From assembly GCA_045105075.1 (NCBI GenBank), contig JBGCDD010000061.1, forward strand, positions 1-21,508: a stretch of DNA of 21,508 nucleotides. The letters are read 5' to 3'. Source of the stretch: JBGCDD01 sp045105075. GTDB lineage: Bacteria; Pseudomonadota; Alphaproteobacteria; Rhodobacterales; Rhodobacteraceae. The position numbers were made by a program, and so were the translations under genes. Shown here piece by piece: positions 7,200-14,176 of this stretch. Numbering within the stretch: the stretch's first letter is position 1; every line of letters starts with the position of its first letter. Below the pieces are notes generated by a model. That model saw only the letters and a program-made list of their open reading frames with translations. It had not been told where the DNA came from and searched no databases.

Positions 7200-8108
7200 A
7201 TGGCACGCAAGGGACGCGACATTTCCGGCTGGCTGATCATCGACAAACCGGCCGGGCCAACCTCGACCGCCGTGGTCAACAAAGTCCGCTGGGCGCTGAA
7301 CGCCAAAAAGGCAGGCCACGCCGGCACGCTTGATCCTGACGCGACCGGCGTTCTGGCTGTTGCACTGGGCGAGGCCACCAAAACCGTGCCTTTCGTCACC
7401 GACGCGCTCAAAGCCTATACCTTTACGGTGCGCTTCGGGGCGGCCACCAACACAGACGACGCAGAAGGCGAGATCATCGCCACCAGCGACGCGCGCCCCA
7501 CCGACACCCAGATCACCGACGCGCTTGGCCAATTCATCGGCGATATCCAGCAAGTCCCGCCGCAGTGCTCAGCCGTCAAGGTCGACGGCGAGCGGGCCTA
7601 TAAACGCGCCCGCAGCGGTGAAGCAATGGAGATCGCCGCCCGCCCGCTCTGGGTCGAGGAACTGCTGCTGACCGACCGCCCCGATGCCGACACCGCCGTG
7701 TTTGAAATGACCTGCGGCAAAGGCGGCTACGTGCGCGCCATCGCCCGCGATCTGGGCGCGGCCCTGGGCTGTCATGGCCATGTGCAGGTCTTGCGCCGAA
7801 TTTGGTCGGGCCCGTTTGACGCCGCCGACGGGCTGAGCATGGAGCGCGTCGAGGAACTGGCCCGCACCCCCGAACTGGACGCGCACCTGTTGCCCGTCGA
7901 AACCGGGTTGGTCGATCTGCCCGAATTGCGCGCCACCCCGGAAGGTGCTGCGCGGTTGCGCAACGGCAATCCCGGCATGGTGATCGCGGCCAACACCGAA
8001 TACGGCGACGAAGCCTGGGCCTCGATCGATGGCAAACCCGTGGCCGTGGGCATCTACAAAGCCGGCGAGCTGCACCCCGCCCGCGTCTTCAACCTGCCCG
8101 ATCTGTAA
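7200..8108 (+). CDS. truB: tRNA pseudouridine-55 synthase
   Basis: TruB converts U55 of the tRNA T-loop to pseudouridine. The protein has 302 residues, within the family range. Motif I (WLIIDKPAGPTST) is at about 11-23, and motif II (GHAGTLDPDATGVL) at 39-52 carries the catalytic Asp, predicted as Asp45. The binding-loop block VPPQCSAVKVDGERAYKRAR is near 120-140 and TCGKGGYVRAIARDLG near 170-185. The last 70 residues form a C-terminal domain that is more variable in the family. Only a weak Shine-Dalgarno (AGAAAG) precedes the ATG. In many alphaproteobacteria rpsO and pnp come soon after truB; here about 4.4 kb of other genes intervene. Confidence 0.97.
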   Translation: MARKGRDISGWLIIDKPAGPTSTAVVNKVRWALNAKKAGHAGTLDPDATGVLAVALGEATKTVPFVTDALKAYTFTVRFGAATNTDDAEGEIIATSDARPTDTQITDALGQFIGDIQQVPPQCSAVKVDGERAYKRARSGEAMEIAARPLWVEELLLTDRPDADTAVFEMTCGKGGYVRAIARDLGAALGCHGHVQVLRRIWSGPFDAADGLSMERVEELARTPELDAHLLPVETGLVDLPELRATPEGAARLRNGNPGMVIAANTEYGDEAWASIDGKPVAVGIYKAGELHPARVFNLPDL

Positions 8109-8150
8109 CACTTGTAACGCGCCTCACTGGCGCGGCATCACCAAAGGGCG

Positions 8151-8172
8151 ATTGTTTCAGGAATTGTTTCAG
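8151..8172 (+). repeat. Tandem 10-base direct repeat in the gap after truB
   Basis: ATTGTTTCAG occurs at 8151-8160 and again at 8163-8172, a 12-base period. It lies in the 165-base gap between truB and the next gene. It could be a regulator half-site pair or chance. The rest of this gap shows only a weak GCGCC/GGCGC hairpin just after the truB stop. Confidence 0.4.
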
Positions 8173-8273
8173 TTTCCACCACAGCGGTCCCAAGGCCGTG
8201 AGCCCCCCTGACATCAACGCCCAAAAACCCGCATCTCTCTCACAAACACAGCAAACCTCAGGGAGAGACGCCG

Positions 8274-8777
8274 ATGACCACAGCCCTCAAAACCGCCACC
8301 ACCATCCTCACCGCAGGCGCCTTTGCAACGCTGGCTTTTGACGCCTTTGGCCAATCGCTCAGCCCGCTCTTTGGCTATGCCAAACTGGCCCCCGTGGGTC
8401 TGGCCGGGGCCACGCTGAAGACCGTGTTTGGCGCCAACCCCGCCGGCGCCGCACACCTGATGCACCTGCTCACAGGCCTTATTGCCTATGCGGTTGGCTA
8501 TGTGTTCATCGCCCGCCCGATCCAACGCGCCATCCTGCCCAACCTGCATTGGAGCGTCACCGCGATTGCCTATGGCATCGTGCTCTGGGTCTTTGCGCTC
8601 TATGTCGTCGCCCACCTGATCACCGGCAACAAACCGTTCCTGGGCTTCACCGGCATCACCTGGGTCGCGCTGTGGGGTCACATCGTCTATGCGCTGGTCG
8701 CCGGCGCCATCATCGAAGCCCGCGGCCTGGTGTTCGACATCCCGCGCCGCACGCCCCGTGCCATCGCTGCGGAATAA
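8274..8777 (+). CDS. Four-helix inner-membrane protein of unknown function
   Basis: The 167-residue protein is strongly hydrophobic, with four likely membrane segments near residues 8-28, 60-82, 90-112 and 124-147. Short charged loops separate them, and the tail is basic (RRTPRAIAAE). The repeated Gly, Ala and His pattern (AAHLMHLLTG, VVAHLITG, WGHIVYALVAG) puts one His in each of helices 2, 3 and 4 near the membrane centre. This could bind a metal or heme, but no family is recognised. The start is well supported by AGGGAGAG 6 bases before the ATG. The neighbours do not suggest a partner: truB is 165 bases upstream and the large RTX gene 178 bases downstream, behind its own promoter candidate. 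Confidence 0.8.
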   Translation: MTTALKTATTILTAGAFATLAFDAFGQSLSPLFGYAKLAPVGLAGATLKTVFGANPAGAAHLMHLLTGLIAYAVGYVFIARPIQRAILPNLHWSVTAIAYGIVLWVFALYVVAHLITGNKPFLGFTGITWVALWGHIVYALVAGAIIEARGLVFDIPRRTPRAIAAE

Positions 8778-8796
8778 ACCAAAACCTCACAAACAC

Positions 8797-8825
8797 TTGA
8801 CCACCTGATTCTGCAACGCTACCCC
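8797..8825 (+). promoter_or_regulatory. Candidate promoter of the large RTX gene
   Basis: A good -35 (TTGACC, 8797-8802) is followed after 17 bases by a weak -10 (TACCCC, 8820-8825). Alphaproteobacterial promoters often have poor -10 elements, some needing CarD, so the pair is plausible but unproven. The leader would be about 120 bases and would contain the hairpin at 8864-8891. Confidence 0.3.
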
Positions 8826-8863
8826 TTTCACACAGGTTTTTTATCCTTGTGTTTCAAAGACCC

Positions 8864-8891
8864 ACAAGGCCCTCCAATCCGGGGGCCTTGT
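8864..8891 (+). terminator. Terminator-like hairpin between the membrane-protein and RTX genes
   Basis: ACAAGGCCC (8864-8872) pairs perfectly with GGGCCTTGT (8883-8891) across a 10-base loop, followed by TTCATTTTC. It could end the transcript of the four-helix membrane protein gene, or sit in the RTX leader as an attenuator, depending on where the RTX promoter lies. Confidence 0.5.
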
Positions 8892-8955
8892 TCATTTTCA
8901 AGAACAGCGGCAAGTGTGACAGACACAGCGCCGCATTGCAGGTTCGGAGACTTAA

Positions 8956-10749
8956 ATGACCCTCAATCTCGACGGCGATCCCTTTACCATTCCCAGCTTT
9001 GGCCGCAACCACACCTATGTCGTGGACAACAAAATCGTTCAGGTCGGCTTTCGCGCCGAGTTTTCCGGTTTCAACTATGGCGAGCGGATGTTCTTCACCG
9101 TGCTCAGCAAAAACGGAACCGTGCTGACGCCCGCCACAGGGCTGGGCGATGAACTGGATTTCACCAAATACCCCGCAGGTTTTGGCCAAAACGTCTGGCA
9201 CGTGACTTCGGATGGCAGCGGCGGGCTGGTGTTCCACATGTCCGAATTCGTGCGCGATCCGGCGGCGGGCTACCAGGAATACCGCACCACGGTGCCATTC
9301 TCGGGCGGCTCTGTTGGCACCGCAACCGAAGTTGCGCCGGGCTATATGGAGTTCGAACGCTCTGACACCGCCGATTTGTCCAACGGCAACATTGCGCTGT
9401 TCTTCCTCGACACAACTTCCAGAACGGCCAAACTGCAAATCCTCAACCCCGATGGCACCATCCGCACCACCATCGATGTTGACGGCACATTTGACCGCTC
9501 CGGCGTCTTCGCGCAGGGCACAGACGGGCTCGAAGTGCTGCAGGTCGGCAATCGCATCATGACCCTACACCGCGACCCGTCCGACGACACGCTTTATGGC
9601 CAGATTTTTGCGCTCAACGGCACACAGGTGACCCCGGAGTTCCAGATTTCCACCGGCGATCACGGCGACTCCAGCTTTGCTGCGGTCTGGGAAGACGGTG
9701 TGGTCGACGCCGATGTACTGGCCGACGGACGCGTCGCCGTGGTCTGGTCTGACAGCAAAACCGGCTCGGACAGCACCGACGTCTGGCTGACCATCCTGAA
9801 CCCCGATGGCAGCGTGTCTGTGCCCGAAAAGCTGGCCAACGCAGGCGCCACCGAGGGCGAACAATACCACCCCCGCGTGCACGCGCTGGACGATGGCGGT
9901 TTTGTCGTGACCTTTGACAAAAACCTTGTGCCCGCCTTTGAAGACCGTGGGTTCCTGCAGGAATTTGACGCCTCCGGCACCGCTGTGGGCCCGCTTTTGT
10001 CGCTTGGCGCAGGCATGGCAGGCACCGGAGGCACTGGCTACGGCCACATCTTCGGCGACGGCAGCGGCTTTATGATCGACTGGTTCGGCAATGTGCAGGC
10101 GATCGAAAGCGGCGGCGGCACAGGCGGGCCGATCCCCCTGAATGGCACCGCGATGGGCGAAACCCTGAACGGCACCAGCGCTGATGAAATCATCTTTGGG
10201 CGCGGCGGCGACGACATCATGCGCGGACGCGGCGGCGAAGACCGTTTGGTGGGCGGCAACGGCGATGACCGCATGTTCGGCGGCGGCGGCGATGACCGCA
10301 TGCAGGGTGGCAACGGCGATGACCGGATGCTCGGCGGCACTGGCGAAGACATCATGTTCGGACAATCCGGCGCCGATGATATGTTTGGTCAGGGCGGCGA
10401 TGACGATATGAACGGCGGCAACGGCGCAGACACCCTGCGCGGCGCCGGCGGGCGCGACACATTGGACGGCGGGCGCGGCATGGACGTGCTGATCGGCGGC
10501 GCAAATGCCGACCGGTTCGAATTCCGCGCGCTGGGCGGCAAAGACCGGATCGCGGACTTCACCGACAATGTCGACACGCTGGTTCTGGACGATGCGCTGT
10601 GGACCGGCACATTGACCAAACAGCAGGTGCTCAACACCTATGCCACGGTCGTCGGCAATGACATCGTCTTTGACTTTGGCGCCCACGAGCTGACCCTGGA
10701 CGATATCACCAACATCCAGTCGCTGAAAAACGATCTGATCATCATCTAA
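8956..10749 (+). CDS. Large RTX calcium-binding protein, probably type I secreted
   Basis: The 597-residue acidic protein has no N-terminal signal peptide. Residues 1-390 look like repeated beta-strand blades: the phrase ILNPDG recurs near 170 and 280, each after a VW or FF strand, suggesting a propeller- or sandwich-like domain. Residues 415-522 hold 12 consecutive RTX nonapeptides of the form GGxGxDxxx, which bind Ca2+ and fold as a beta-roll outside the cell. The final 75 residues (DRIADFTDNVDTLVLDD to the end, LKNDLIII) resemble the C-terminal region that targets RTX proteins to type I secretion. No ABC exporter, membrane fusion protein or TolC gene is in the window, so export would rely on genes elsewhere. 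GGAGA 5 bases before the ATG supports the start. The catalytic role, if any, is not visible; adhesion or a surface-layer role is possible. Confidence 0.88.
   Translation: MTLNLDGDPFTIPSFGRNHTYVVDNKIVQVGFRAEFSGFNYGERMFFTVLSKNGTVLTPATGLGDELDFTKYPAGFGQNVWHVTSDGSGGLVFHMSEFVRDPAAGYQEYRTTVPFSGGSVGTATEVAPGYMEFERSDTADLSNGNIALFFLDTTSRTAKLQILNPDGTIRTTIDVDGTFDRSGVFAQGTDGLEVLQVGNRIMTLHRDPSDDTLYGQIFALNGTQVTPEFQISTGDHGDSSFAAVWEDGVVDADVLADGRVAVVWSDSKTGSDSTDVWLTILNPDGSVSVPEKLANAGATEGEQYHPRVHALDDGGFVVTFDKNLVPAFEDRGFLQEFDASGTAVGPLLSLGAGMAGTGGTGYGHIFGDGSGFMIDWFGNVQAIESGGGTGGPIPLNGTAMGETLNGTSADEIIFGRGGDDIMRGRGGEDRLVGGNGDDRMFGGGGDDRMQGGNGDDRMLGGTGEDIMFGQSGADDMFGQGGDDDMNGGNGADTLRGAGGRDTLDGGRGMDVLIGGANADRFEFRALGGKDRIADFTDNVDTLVLDDALWTGTLTKQQVLNTYATVVGNDIVFDFGAHELTLDDITNIQSLKNDLIII
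10198..10521 (+). repeat. RTX nonapeptide repeat block of the large RTX gene
   Basis: Twelve consecutive 27-base units encode GRGGDDIMR, GRGGEDRLV, GGNGDDRMF and similar nonapeptides. The DNA units are diverged but share the GGCGGC..GGCGATGAC core. The last unit (GGANADRFE) is degenerate and runs into the C-terminal region. Confidence 0.93.
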
Positions 10750-10771
10750 GGGATCCGGATCTGATCACGCT

Positions 10772-10800
10772 GGGCGGGGTGCCTTGCCCCGCCCGCTTTT
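10772..10800 (+). terminator. Rho-independent terminator of the large RTX gene
   Basis: GGGCGGGG (10772-10779) pairs perfectly with CCCCGCCC (10787-10794) around a 7-base loop, followed by GCTTTT. It begins 23 bases after the RTX stop codon. Confidence 0.8.
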
Positions 10801-10819
10801 CGCTGGCATCACAGCGGCC

Positions 10820-11323
10820 ATGATCACCCGAACGCACACCAAAGGCGACGCGCCCTCAACGGCCGTCTATTCCGATTGCGAACGCTACCGCTACAGCCTG
10901 ACCCGCATCTGGGACCCCGCAGGCACCCGCGCGCTGTTTGTCATGTTGAACCCGTCAACCGCCACCGAAGTGCAAAACGACCCCACCGTTGAACGCTGCG
11001 AACGCCGCGCGCGCACGCTGGGTTTCGGCGCGTTTCAGGTCACCAACATCTTTGCCTGGCGCGACACCGACCCCCGCGCCATGCGCGCCGCGCCCGAACC
11101 CGTGGGCCCGGCCAATGACGCGGCGATCCTCGATGGGGCGCAATGGGCCAATCAGGTGATCGCCGCCTGGGGCACCCACGGCGAACACCTGAACCGCGGG
11201 CCACTGGTCGAAAAAATGTTGCGCGACGCCGGGGTCGCGATGTTCCATGTGGGCCTGACCAAGGCCGGCCACCCCCGCCATCCGCTCTATGTCGGCTACG
11301 CGGAACAGCCGCGCCCGTGGTAA
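10820..11323 (+). CDS. DUF1643 domain-containing protein
   Basis: The 167-residue protein matches DUF1643, a family of unknown function. Signature segments are YRYSLTRIWDPAGTRALFVMLNPSTA near residue 25-50, DPTVERCERRARTLGFGAFQVTNIFAW near 55-80, WGTHGE near 118 and the C-terminal HPLYVGY. No signal peptide or membrane segment is seen, so it is predicted to be cytoplasmic. The ATG at 10820 is chosen over an in-frame TTG at 10784, because that TTG lies inside the terminator hairpin of the RTX gene. Neither start has a convincing Shine-Dalgarno, so initiation is uncertain. It sits alone between two RTX genes, with a promoter candidate for the next gene just after its stop; there is no sign that it works with them. 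Confidence 0.85.
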   Translation: MITRTHTKGDAPSTAVYSDCERYRYSLTRIWDPAGTRALFVMLNPSTATEVQNDPTVERCERRARTLGFGAFQVTNIFAWRDTDPRAMRAAPEPVGPANDAAILDGAQWANQVIAAWGTHGEHLNRGPLVEKMLRDAGVAMFHVGLTKAGHPRHPLYVGYAEQPRPW

Positions 11324-11327
11324 CCTT

Positions 11328-11384
11328 TGGTTAACCAGTGAAACCGTTAAGCTTTGACCCAAGGGGCGGTTTTGTGGATAGATC
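11328..11384 (+). promoter_or_regulatory. Palindrome and candidate promoter of the second RTX gene
   Basis: TGGTTAACCA (11328-11337) is a perfect 10-base palindrome, a possible operator. TTGACC (11354-11359) is followed by a TAGATC-like -10 (11379-11384) after 19 bases, or ATAGAT after 18. The spacing is long but the hexamers are good. A start near 11391 would leave a 30-base leader with GGAG 7 bases before the ATG. Confidence 0.4.
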
Positions 11385-11420
11385 CCCCGTGGTGGGTGCG
11401 ATCTCGGGTGGAGCGGGTAA

Positions 11421-12404
11421 ATGTTATTTTTGGCGGGCCTCTTTGGCCTTGTCGCTGTTGGCGGAATCGCCATGGCGGGCGACTTTTCGTCCGGCACAGC
11501 GGCGCACGACAGCGATGAAGACGGGGCCAATGGCGCCGAAAAAACGCAAGAGGATGAAACCGACGGGCTCGACAATCTGGTGTTGTCGGGAAGTGACGAT
11601 CTTGACGTTTTGTCCGGCGGACAGGGCGACGATCAGATCGACGGGCTTGGCGGCAATGACCAGATCAATGGCTACAGCGGTGACGACCAGCTTGAGGGTG
11701 GCGCGGGCGACGACCAGCTGTTCGGACGCACCGGCGATGACAGCCTGAGCGGCGGCGCGGGCGATGACCTGTTGCACGGCGACGCGGGCGATGACCAGCT
11801 GACCGGCAACGCAGGCGATGACCTCAGCTATGGCCACGCGGGCGCTGATTTTCTGCGCGGCGGCACAGGGGATGATACCGGGTACGGCGGCCAGGGCGAT
11901 GACACGCTCTTTGGCGGCGACGGACAGGATGCGCTGCATGGCGGCGACGGCGACGACCGCCTTGATGGCGGGTCCGGCTTGGACACGCTGTTTGGCGGCG
12001 ACGGCGATGATCACCTGATGGGCCGCGAAACCAGTGACCAAAACAGCGATTTCCTCAATGGCGGCGACGGCGACGACACATTGGTCGCGGGCAATGGCGA
12101 CATCCTCACCGGCGGCGACGGCGACGACACAATGGTGTTGGGCGACTGGCTCGATCAGGCCGCAGCCGCCTCGGTCATGGATTACAACGCCGCCGAAGAC
12201 AGCCTGGTGATGGTCTACGATATGTCCGAAGATCCCGACCCCAATGTCGACGTCATTGCAGACCCGGAAACCGTCGGGCTGAACCACGTCACGATCAACG
12301 GTTTAACCATCGCTCAGGTCTTTGCCGACGCGCCCATGTCAGCCAGCGATATCGTGCTGGTGGATCATGTGGACGCCCATGTGCTGGGCATTGGGCTCAG
12401 CTGA
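11421..12404 (+). CDS. RTX calcium-binding protein with hydrophobic N-terminus
   Basis: The 327-residue, highly acidic protein opens with a hydrophobic segment of about 20 residues (MLFLAGLFGLVAVGGIAMAG). This could be a membrane anchor or an atypical Sec signal; it lacks the usual positive N-region. An acidic linker (residues 21-60) follows. Residues 66-200 hold 15 contiguous RTX nonapeptides (GGAGDDQLF type). A spacer (RETSDQNSDF) and a few further copies run to about residue 239. The last 88 residues carry no repeats and are acidic, with short beta-like stretches. They do not end in the hydrophobic tail seen in the larger RTX protein. Many Rhodobacterales have such N-terminally hydrophobic RTX proteins; function is unknown. 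GGAG supports the start. No terminator is obvious before the rpsO promoter. Confidence 0.85.
   Translation: MLFLAGLFGLVAVGGIAMAGDFSSGTAAHDSDEDGANGAEKTQEDETDGLDNLVLSGSDDLDVLSGGQGDDQIDGLGGNDQINGYSGDDQLEGGAGDDQLFGRTGDDSLSGGAGDDLLHGDAGDDQLTGNAGDDLSYGHAGADFLRGGTGDDTGYGGQGDDTLFGGDGQDALHGGDGDDRLDGGSGLDTLFGGDGDDHLMGRETSDQNSDFLNGGDGDDTLVAGNGDILTGGDGDDTMVLGDWLDQAAAASVMDYNAAEDSLVMVYDMSEDPDPNVDVIADPETVGLNHVTINGLTIAQVFADAPMSASDIVLVDHVDAHVLGIGLS
11616..12138 (+). repeat. RTX nonapeptide repeat block of the second RTX gene
   Basis: Fifteen contiguous 27-base units occupy 11616-12020. They are followed by a 39-base interruption and then three more diverged copies to about 12138. The consensus is GGxGDDxLx. 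Confidence 0.9.
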
Positions 12405-12414
12405 ACTTTACGCT

Positions 12415-12443
12415 TTGCATTCGCGGCATTTGTCGCCTATACG
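12415..12443 (+). promoter_or_regulatory. Candidate rpsO promoter
   Basis: TTGCAT (12415-12420) and TATACG (12438-12443) are separated by exactly 17 bases. It starts 11 bases after the RTX stop codon. A start near 12450 would give a leader of about 118 bases. Confidence 0.55.
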
Positions 12444-12471
12444 CGCCCATCCGAACCGACTCGGGTGGGCG
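12444..12471 (+). promoter_or_regulatory. Strong hairpin at the start of the rpsO leader
   Basis: CGCCCATCCGA (12444-12454) pairs with TCGGGTGGGCG (12461-12471) over 11 base pairs (one G-U) with a 6-base loop. It lies directly after the rpsO -10 box, so it would form at or near the mRNA 5' end. It may belong to an S15 autoregulatory leader, or be a terminator for the upstream RTX gene, though the following T-run is short. Confidence 0.5.
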
Positions 12472-12567
12472 TTTGCCTGCGCGGAAACGACGGACCTCTC
12501 CACGGGCCTGAGCTGGACGACATCCCGGCCTGCGCCATCCCATTCACCCTTGTAAAAGGAGACCCCG

Positions 12568-12837
12568 ATGTCGATTACAGCCGAAGAAAAAGCCCGCGTC
12601 ATGAAAGAGTTCGCCATCAAAGAAGGCGATACTGGTTCCCCCGAAGTGCAGGTCGCCATCCTGTCCTCGCGCATCGCGACCCTGACCGAGCACTTTAAAA
12701 CGCACAAAAAAGACAATCACGGCCGCCGTGGCCTGCTGAAAATGGTCGCCCTGCGCCGCAAGCTGCTGGATTACACCAAAGGCAAAGACGAAGCTCGCTA
12801 TCAGGACCTGATCAAGCGCCTCGGCCTGCGTCGCTGA
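12568..12837 (+). CDS. rpsO: 30S ribosomal protein S15
   Basis: S15 binds the central domain of 16S rRNA early in 30S assembly and takes part in an intersubunit bridge. The protein has 89 residues, the standard length. It shows the family signature: DTGSPEVQVAILSSRIATLTEH near 20-42, KDNHGRRGLLKMVALRRKLLDYT near 49-72 and the ending YQDLIKRLGLRR. The start is set by AAGGAG 6 bases before the ATG. It has its own promoter candidate, a structured leader and a strong terminator, so it is probably a single-gene unit here. pnp, its usual downstream neighbour, is 2.4 kb away. Confidence 0.98.
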   Translation: MSITAEEKARVMKEFAIKEGDTGSPEVQVAILSSRIATLTEHFKTHKKDNHGRRGLLKMVALRRKLLDYTKGKDEARYQDLIKRLGLRR

Positions 12838-12856
12838 TCCAACCCTGTTCAGATTG

Positions 12857-12890
12857 AAAAGCCGTCGCTCCCCTGGGGCGGCGGCTTTTT
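12857..12890 (+). terminator. Rho-independent terminator of rpsO
   Basis: AAAAGCCG (12857-12864) pairs with CGGCTTTT (12882-12889). The stem continues inward through G-C and G-U pairs to a small loop, and it ends in TTTTT. The A-rich start suggests it could work on both strands. Confidence 0.88.
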
Positions 12891-12933
12891 GCTGTGTAAT
12901 CCAGATCACAATGACCCGTCCAAATCTCTGCTA

Positions 12934-12953
12934 GGTTAGAACCAGTCTAAACC
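12934..12953. promoter_or_regulatory. Imperfect palindrome before the lysine-rich gene
   Basis: GGTTAGA and TCTAAACC flank five bases; the arms are complementary except for one extra A. It lies 28 bases before the start codon, where an operator or the -10 region would sit. No clear promoter hexamer pair is visible. Confidence 0.3.
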
Positions 12954-12980
12954 AACGTCCCGATGCAGAAAGGACACGTC

Positions 12981-13994
12981 ATGGCCGCGCCCGCAGCAGA
13001 AGCGAAGCCACCCAAAGCAGACGATTCCAGCAAAACCGGCGAACTCGCCAAACTGGTGCGCAGCCGCGCCGCGACTTTGGTGTCGAAAATGAACGCCGCG
13101 TTTGACAAAGAACGCAAGGCTGGCCTGACAGCCGCAAAAGCCGCGCTGACCGCAAAGCTCAAGAAAGAGGCCAAAGACGGCAAGGTCGACGACAAAAAGC
13201 TGAAAGAAGACATCAAGACGCTTGAGACGAATTTTCCAAAGTTCACCATGTCGATCCTGAAATCCGATGTCAGCACGGCCCTGCGCGGCGGCGGCTATCA
13301 GGGTTATCTGGCGATCGAGGGATGGACCTCGACCTGTGGCTCGGCCCATATGACGCGTGCGGCAATCCATGTGACGATCAGCGTCAAACGCGGCGGCGCT
13401 TCCAAAACCATCGGCATGAAGTTCGCCGATTTCATGCCCGGCACCTATGCCCATTCCGACCATGTGACCAAGACCAAACCGGTCTGGGCGATCCTGTCAC
13501 AGGCGACCTATGCGAAACACTGGACCACCAGCCTCAAGGCCGCCAAGCTGGCCGATTACAGCGGCGCAGGGGTGGCGTTTCAACCCAAGGATCCGTTCCA
13601 TGTCGAGCTGCCGCGCAAGGCGGTCAAAGGCAAGATCGAAGCCGCCGACGTGGTCAAAGGCACCCGTCCAGCTGGCAGCTCCAAGGCCCGCGATGCCTGT
13701 ATCGAAAGCTATTCCAAATATGCCGCGCTGACCGAACACCTTAAAAAGGCAGACAAATCAAAGCTCGAAACCAAATTCAAGGCCAACTACAAGTCCAAGA
13801 TCGACGCCAAGAAAAAGGTGCACAAAGCTGCCATCGACAAACGTCTGCAGGCGTTAAAGACGTCAATGCAGAAAGCCAAACTTGACGAAAAACAAACAGC
13901 CGCCAAGGAAAAGGCATTCTGGGCCGATCTGGTGAAAGAGGCAGACAAGCACAAGAAACAGTCCGAAAAGGACCGCCAATCTTTTGACGACTGA
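12981..13994 (+). CDS. Lysine-rich, helix-flanked protein of unknown function
   Basis: I do not recognise this 337-residue protein. It has three parts. Residues 20-100 are charged, Ala/Lys-rich and strongly helical (KAALTAKLKKEAKDGK). Residues 108-225 form a mixed beta region with aromatic and Gly residues (GYQGYLAIEGW, HVTISVKRGG, KFADFMPGTYAHSD, KPVWAILSQ). Residues 235-337 are another Lys-rich helical arm with likely coiled-coil character. It has only two cysteines (TSTCGS near 118, DACIES near 238). There is no signal peptide or membrane segment. The ATG at 12981 is chosen over 12963 because GAAAGGA sits 6 bases before it. The strong positive charge could mean nucleic-acid or polyanion binding, but that is a guess. 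It lies alone between rpsO and pnp, followed by a small AGTTGG/CCAACT hairpin at about 14002-14017. Confidence 0.75.
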   Translation: MAAPAAEAKPPKADDSSKTGELAKLVRSRAATLVSKMNAAFDKERKAGLTAAKAALTAKLKKEAKDGKVDDKKLKEDIKTLETNFPKFTMSILKSDVSTALRGGGYQGYLAIEGWTSTCGSAHMTRAAIHVTISVKRGGASKTIGMKFADFMPGTYAHSDHVTKTKPVWAILSQATYAKHWTTSLKAAKLADYSGAGVAFQPKDPFHVELPRKAVKGKIEAADVVKGTRPAGSSKARDACIESYSKYAALTEHLKKADKSKLETKFKANYKSKIDAKKKVHKAAIDKRLQALKTSMQKAKLDEKQTAAKEKAFWADLVKEADKHKKQSEKDRQSFDD

Positions 13995-14176
13995 GCGTTT
14001 TCCCAGTTGGTTTCCCAACTCTGGCCCCGGGCGTGTTTGGCTGGTTTGAGCCGGCCAAAAGCACGGCGCACGCGCGCATCATACCCCGGATGCGCAATTT
14101 CGACTGTACCGCCACTGGCGATCCGTTCCCAGACCCCGCGCCACGGTTGCAAAAACCGCTGCGCAAACCACGGCCA
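13995..14176. other. Intergenic stretch between converging genes
   Basis: The 182 bases hold a small hairpin (AGTTGG, 4-base loop, CCAACT) just after the lysine-rich gene. On the minus strand, the frame of the SGNH lipoprotein stays open past its TAG stop through this whole stretch. It encodes protein-like text (GVWERIASGGTVEIAHPGYD) that may be a lost C-terminal extension or remnant. No start or ribosome binding site makes it a convincing separate gene. Confidence 0.4.

Noticed and set aside
6330..7553. Minus-strand open frame of 407 codons across the glycosidase gene and the truB start
   Set aside because: It spans the 3' end of rbfA, the glycosidase gene and the start of truB, with no family motifs. 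The open reading is an effect of high GC at third positions.
9565..10686. Long minus-strand open frame (373 codons) opposite the large RTX gene
   Set aside because: It mirrors the repetitive, GC-rich RTX codons (runs of Ala, Val, Ile, His). The plus strand has the RTX motifs, ribosome binding site and terminator.
10784..10819. TTG start giving the DUF1643 protein 12 more residues
   Set aside because: The TTG lies within the RTX terminator hairpin and the extra residues do not fit the family start.
11616..12138. Regular repeats that might be taken for a CRISPR array or tandem satellite
   Set aside because: The 27-base units are in frame, diverged, have no spacers and encode RTX nonapeptides.
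12943..12953. An 11-base sequence (CAGTCTAAACC) before the lysine-rich gene also present inverted at 19208-19218 before the SGNH gene
   Set aside because: Many 11-base matches are expected by chance in 21 kb on two strands, and the surroundings do not align.
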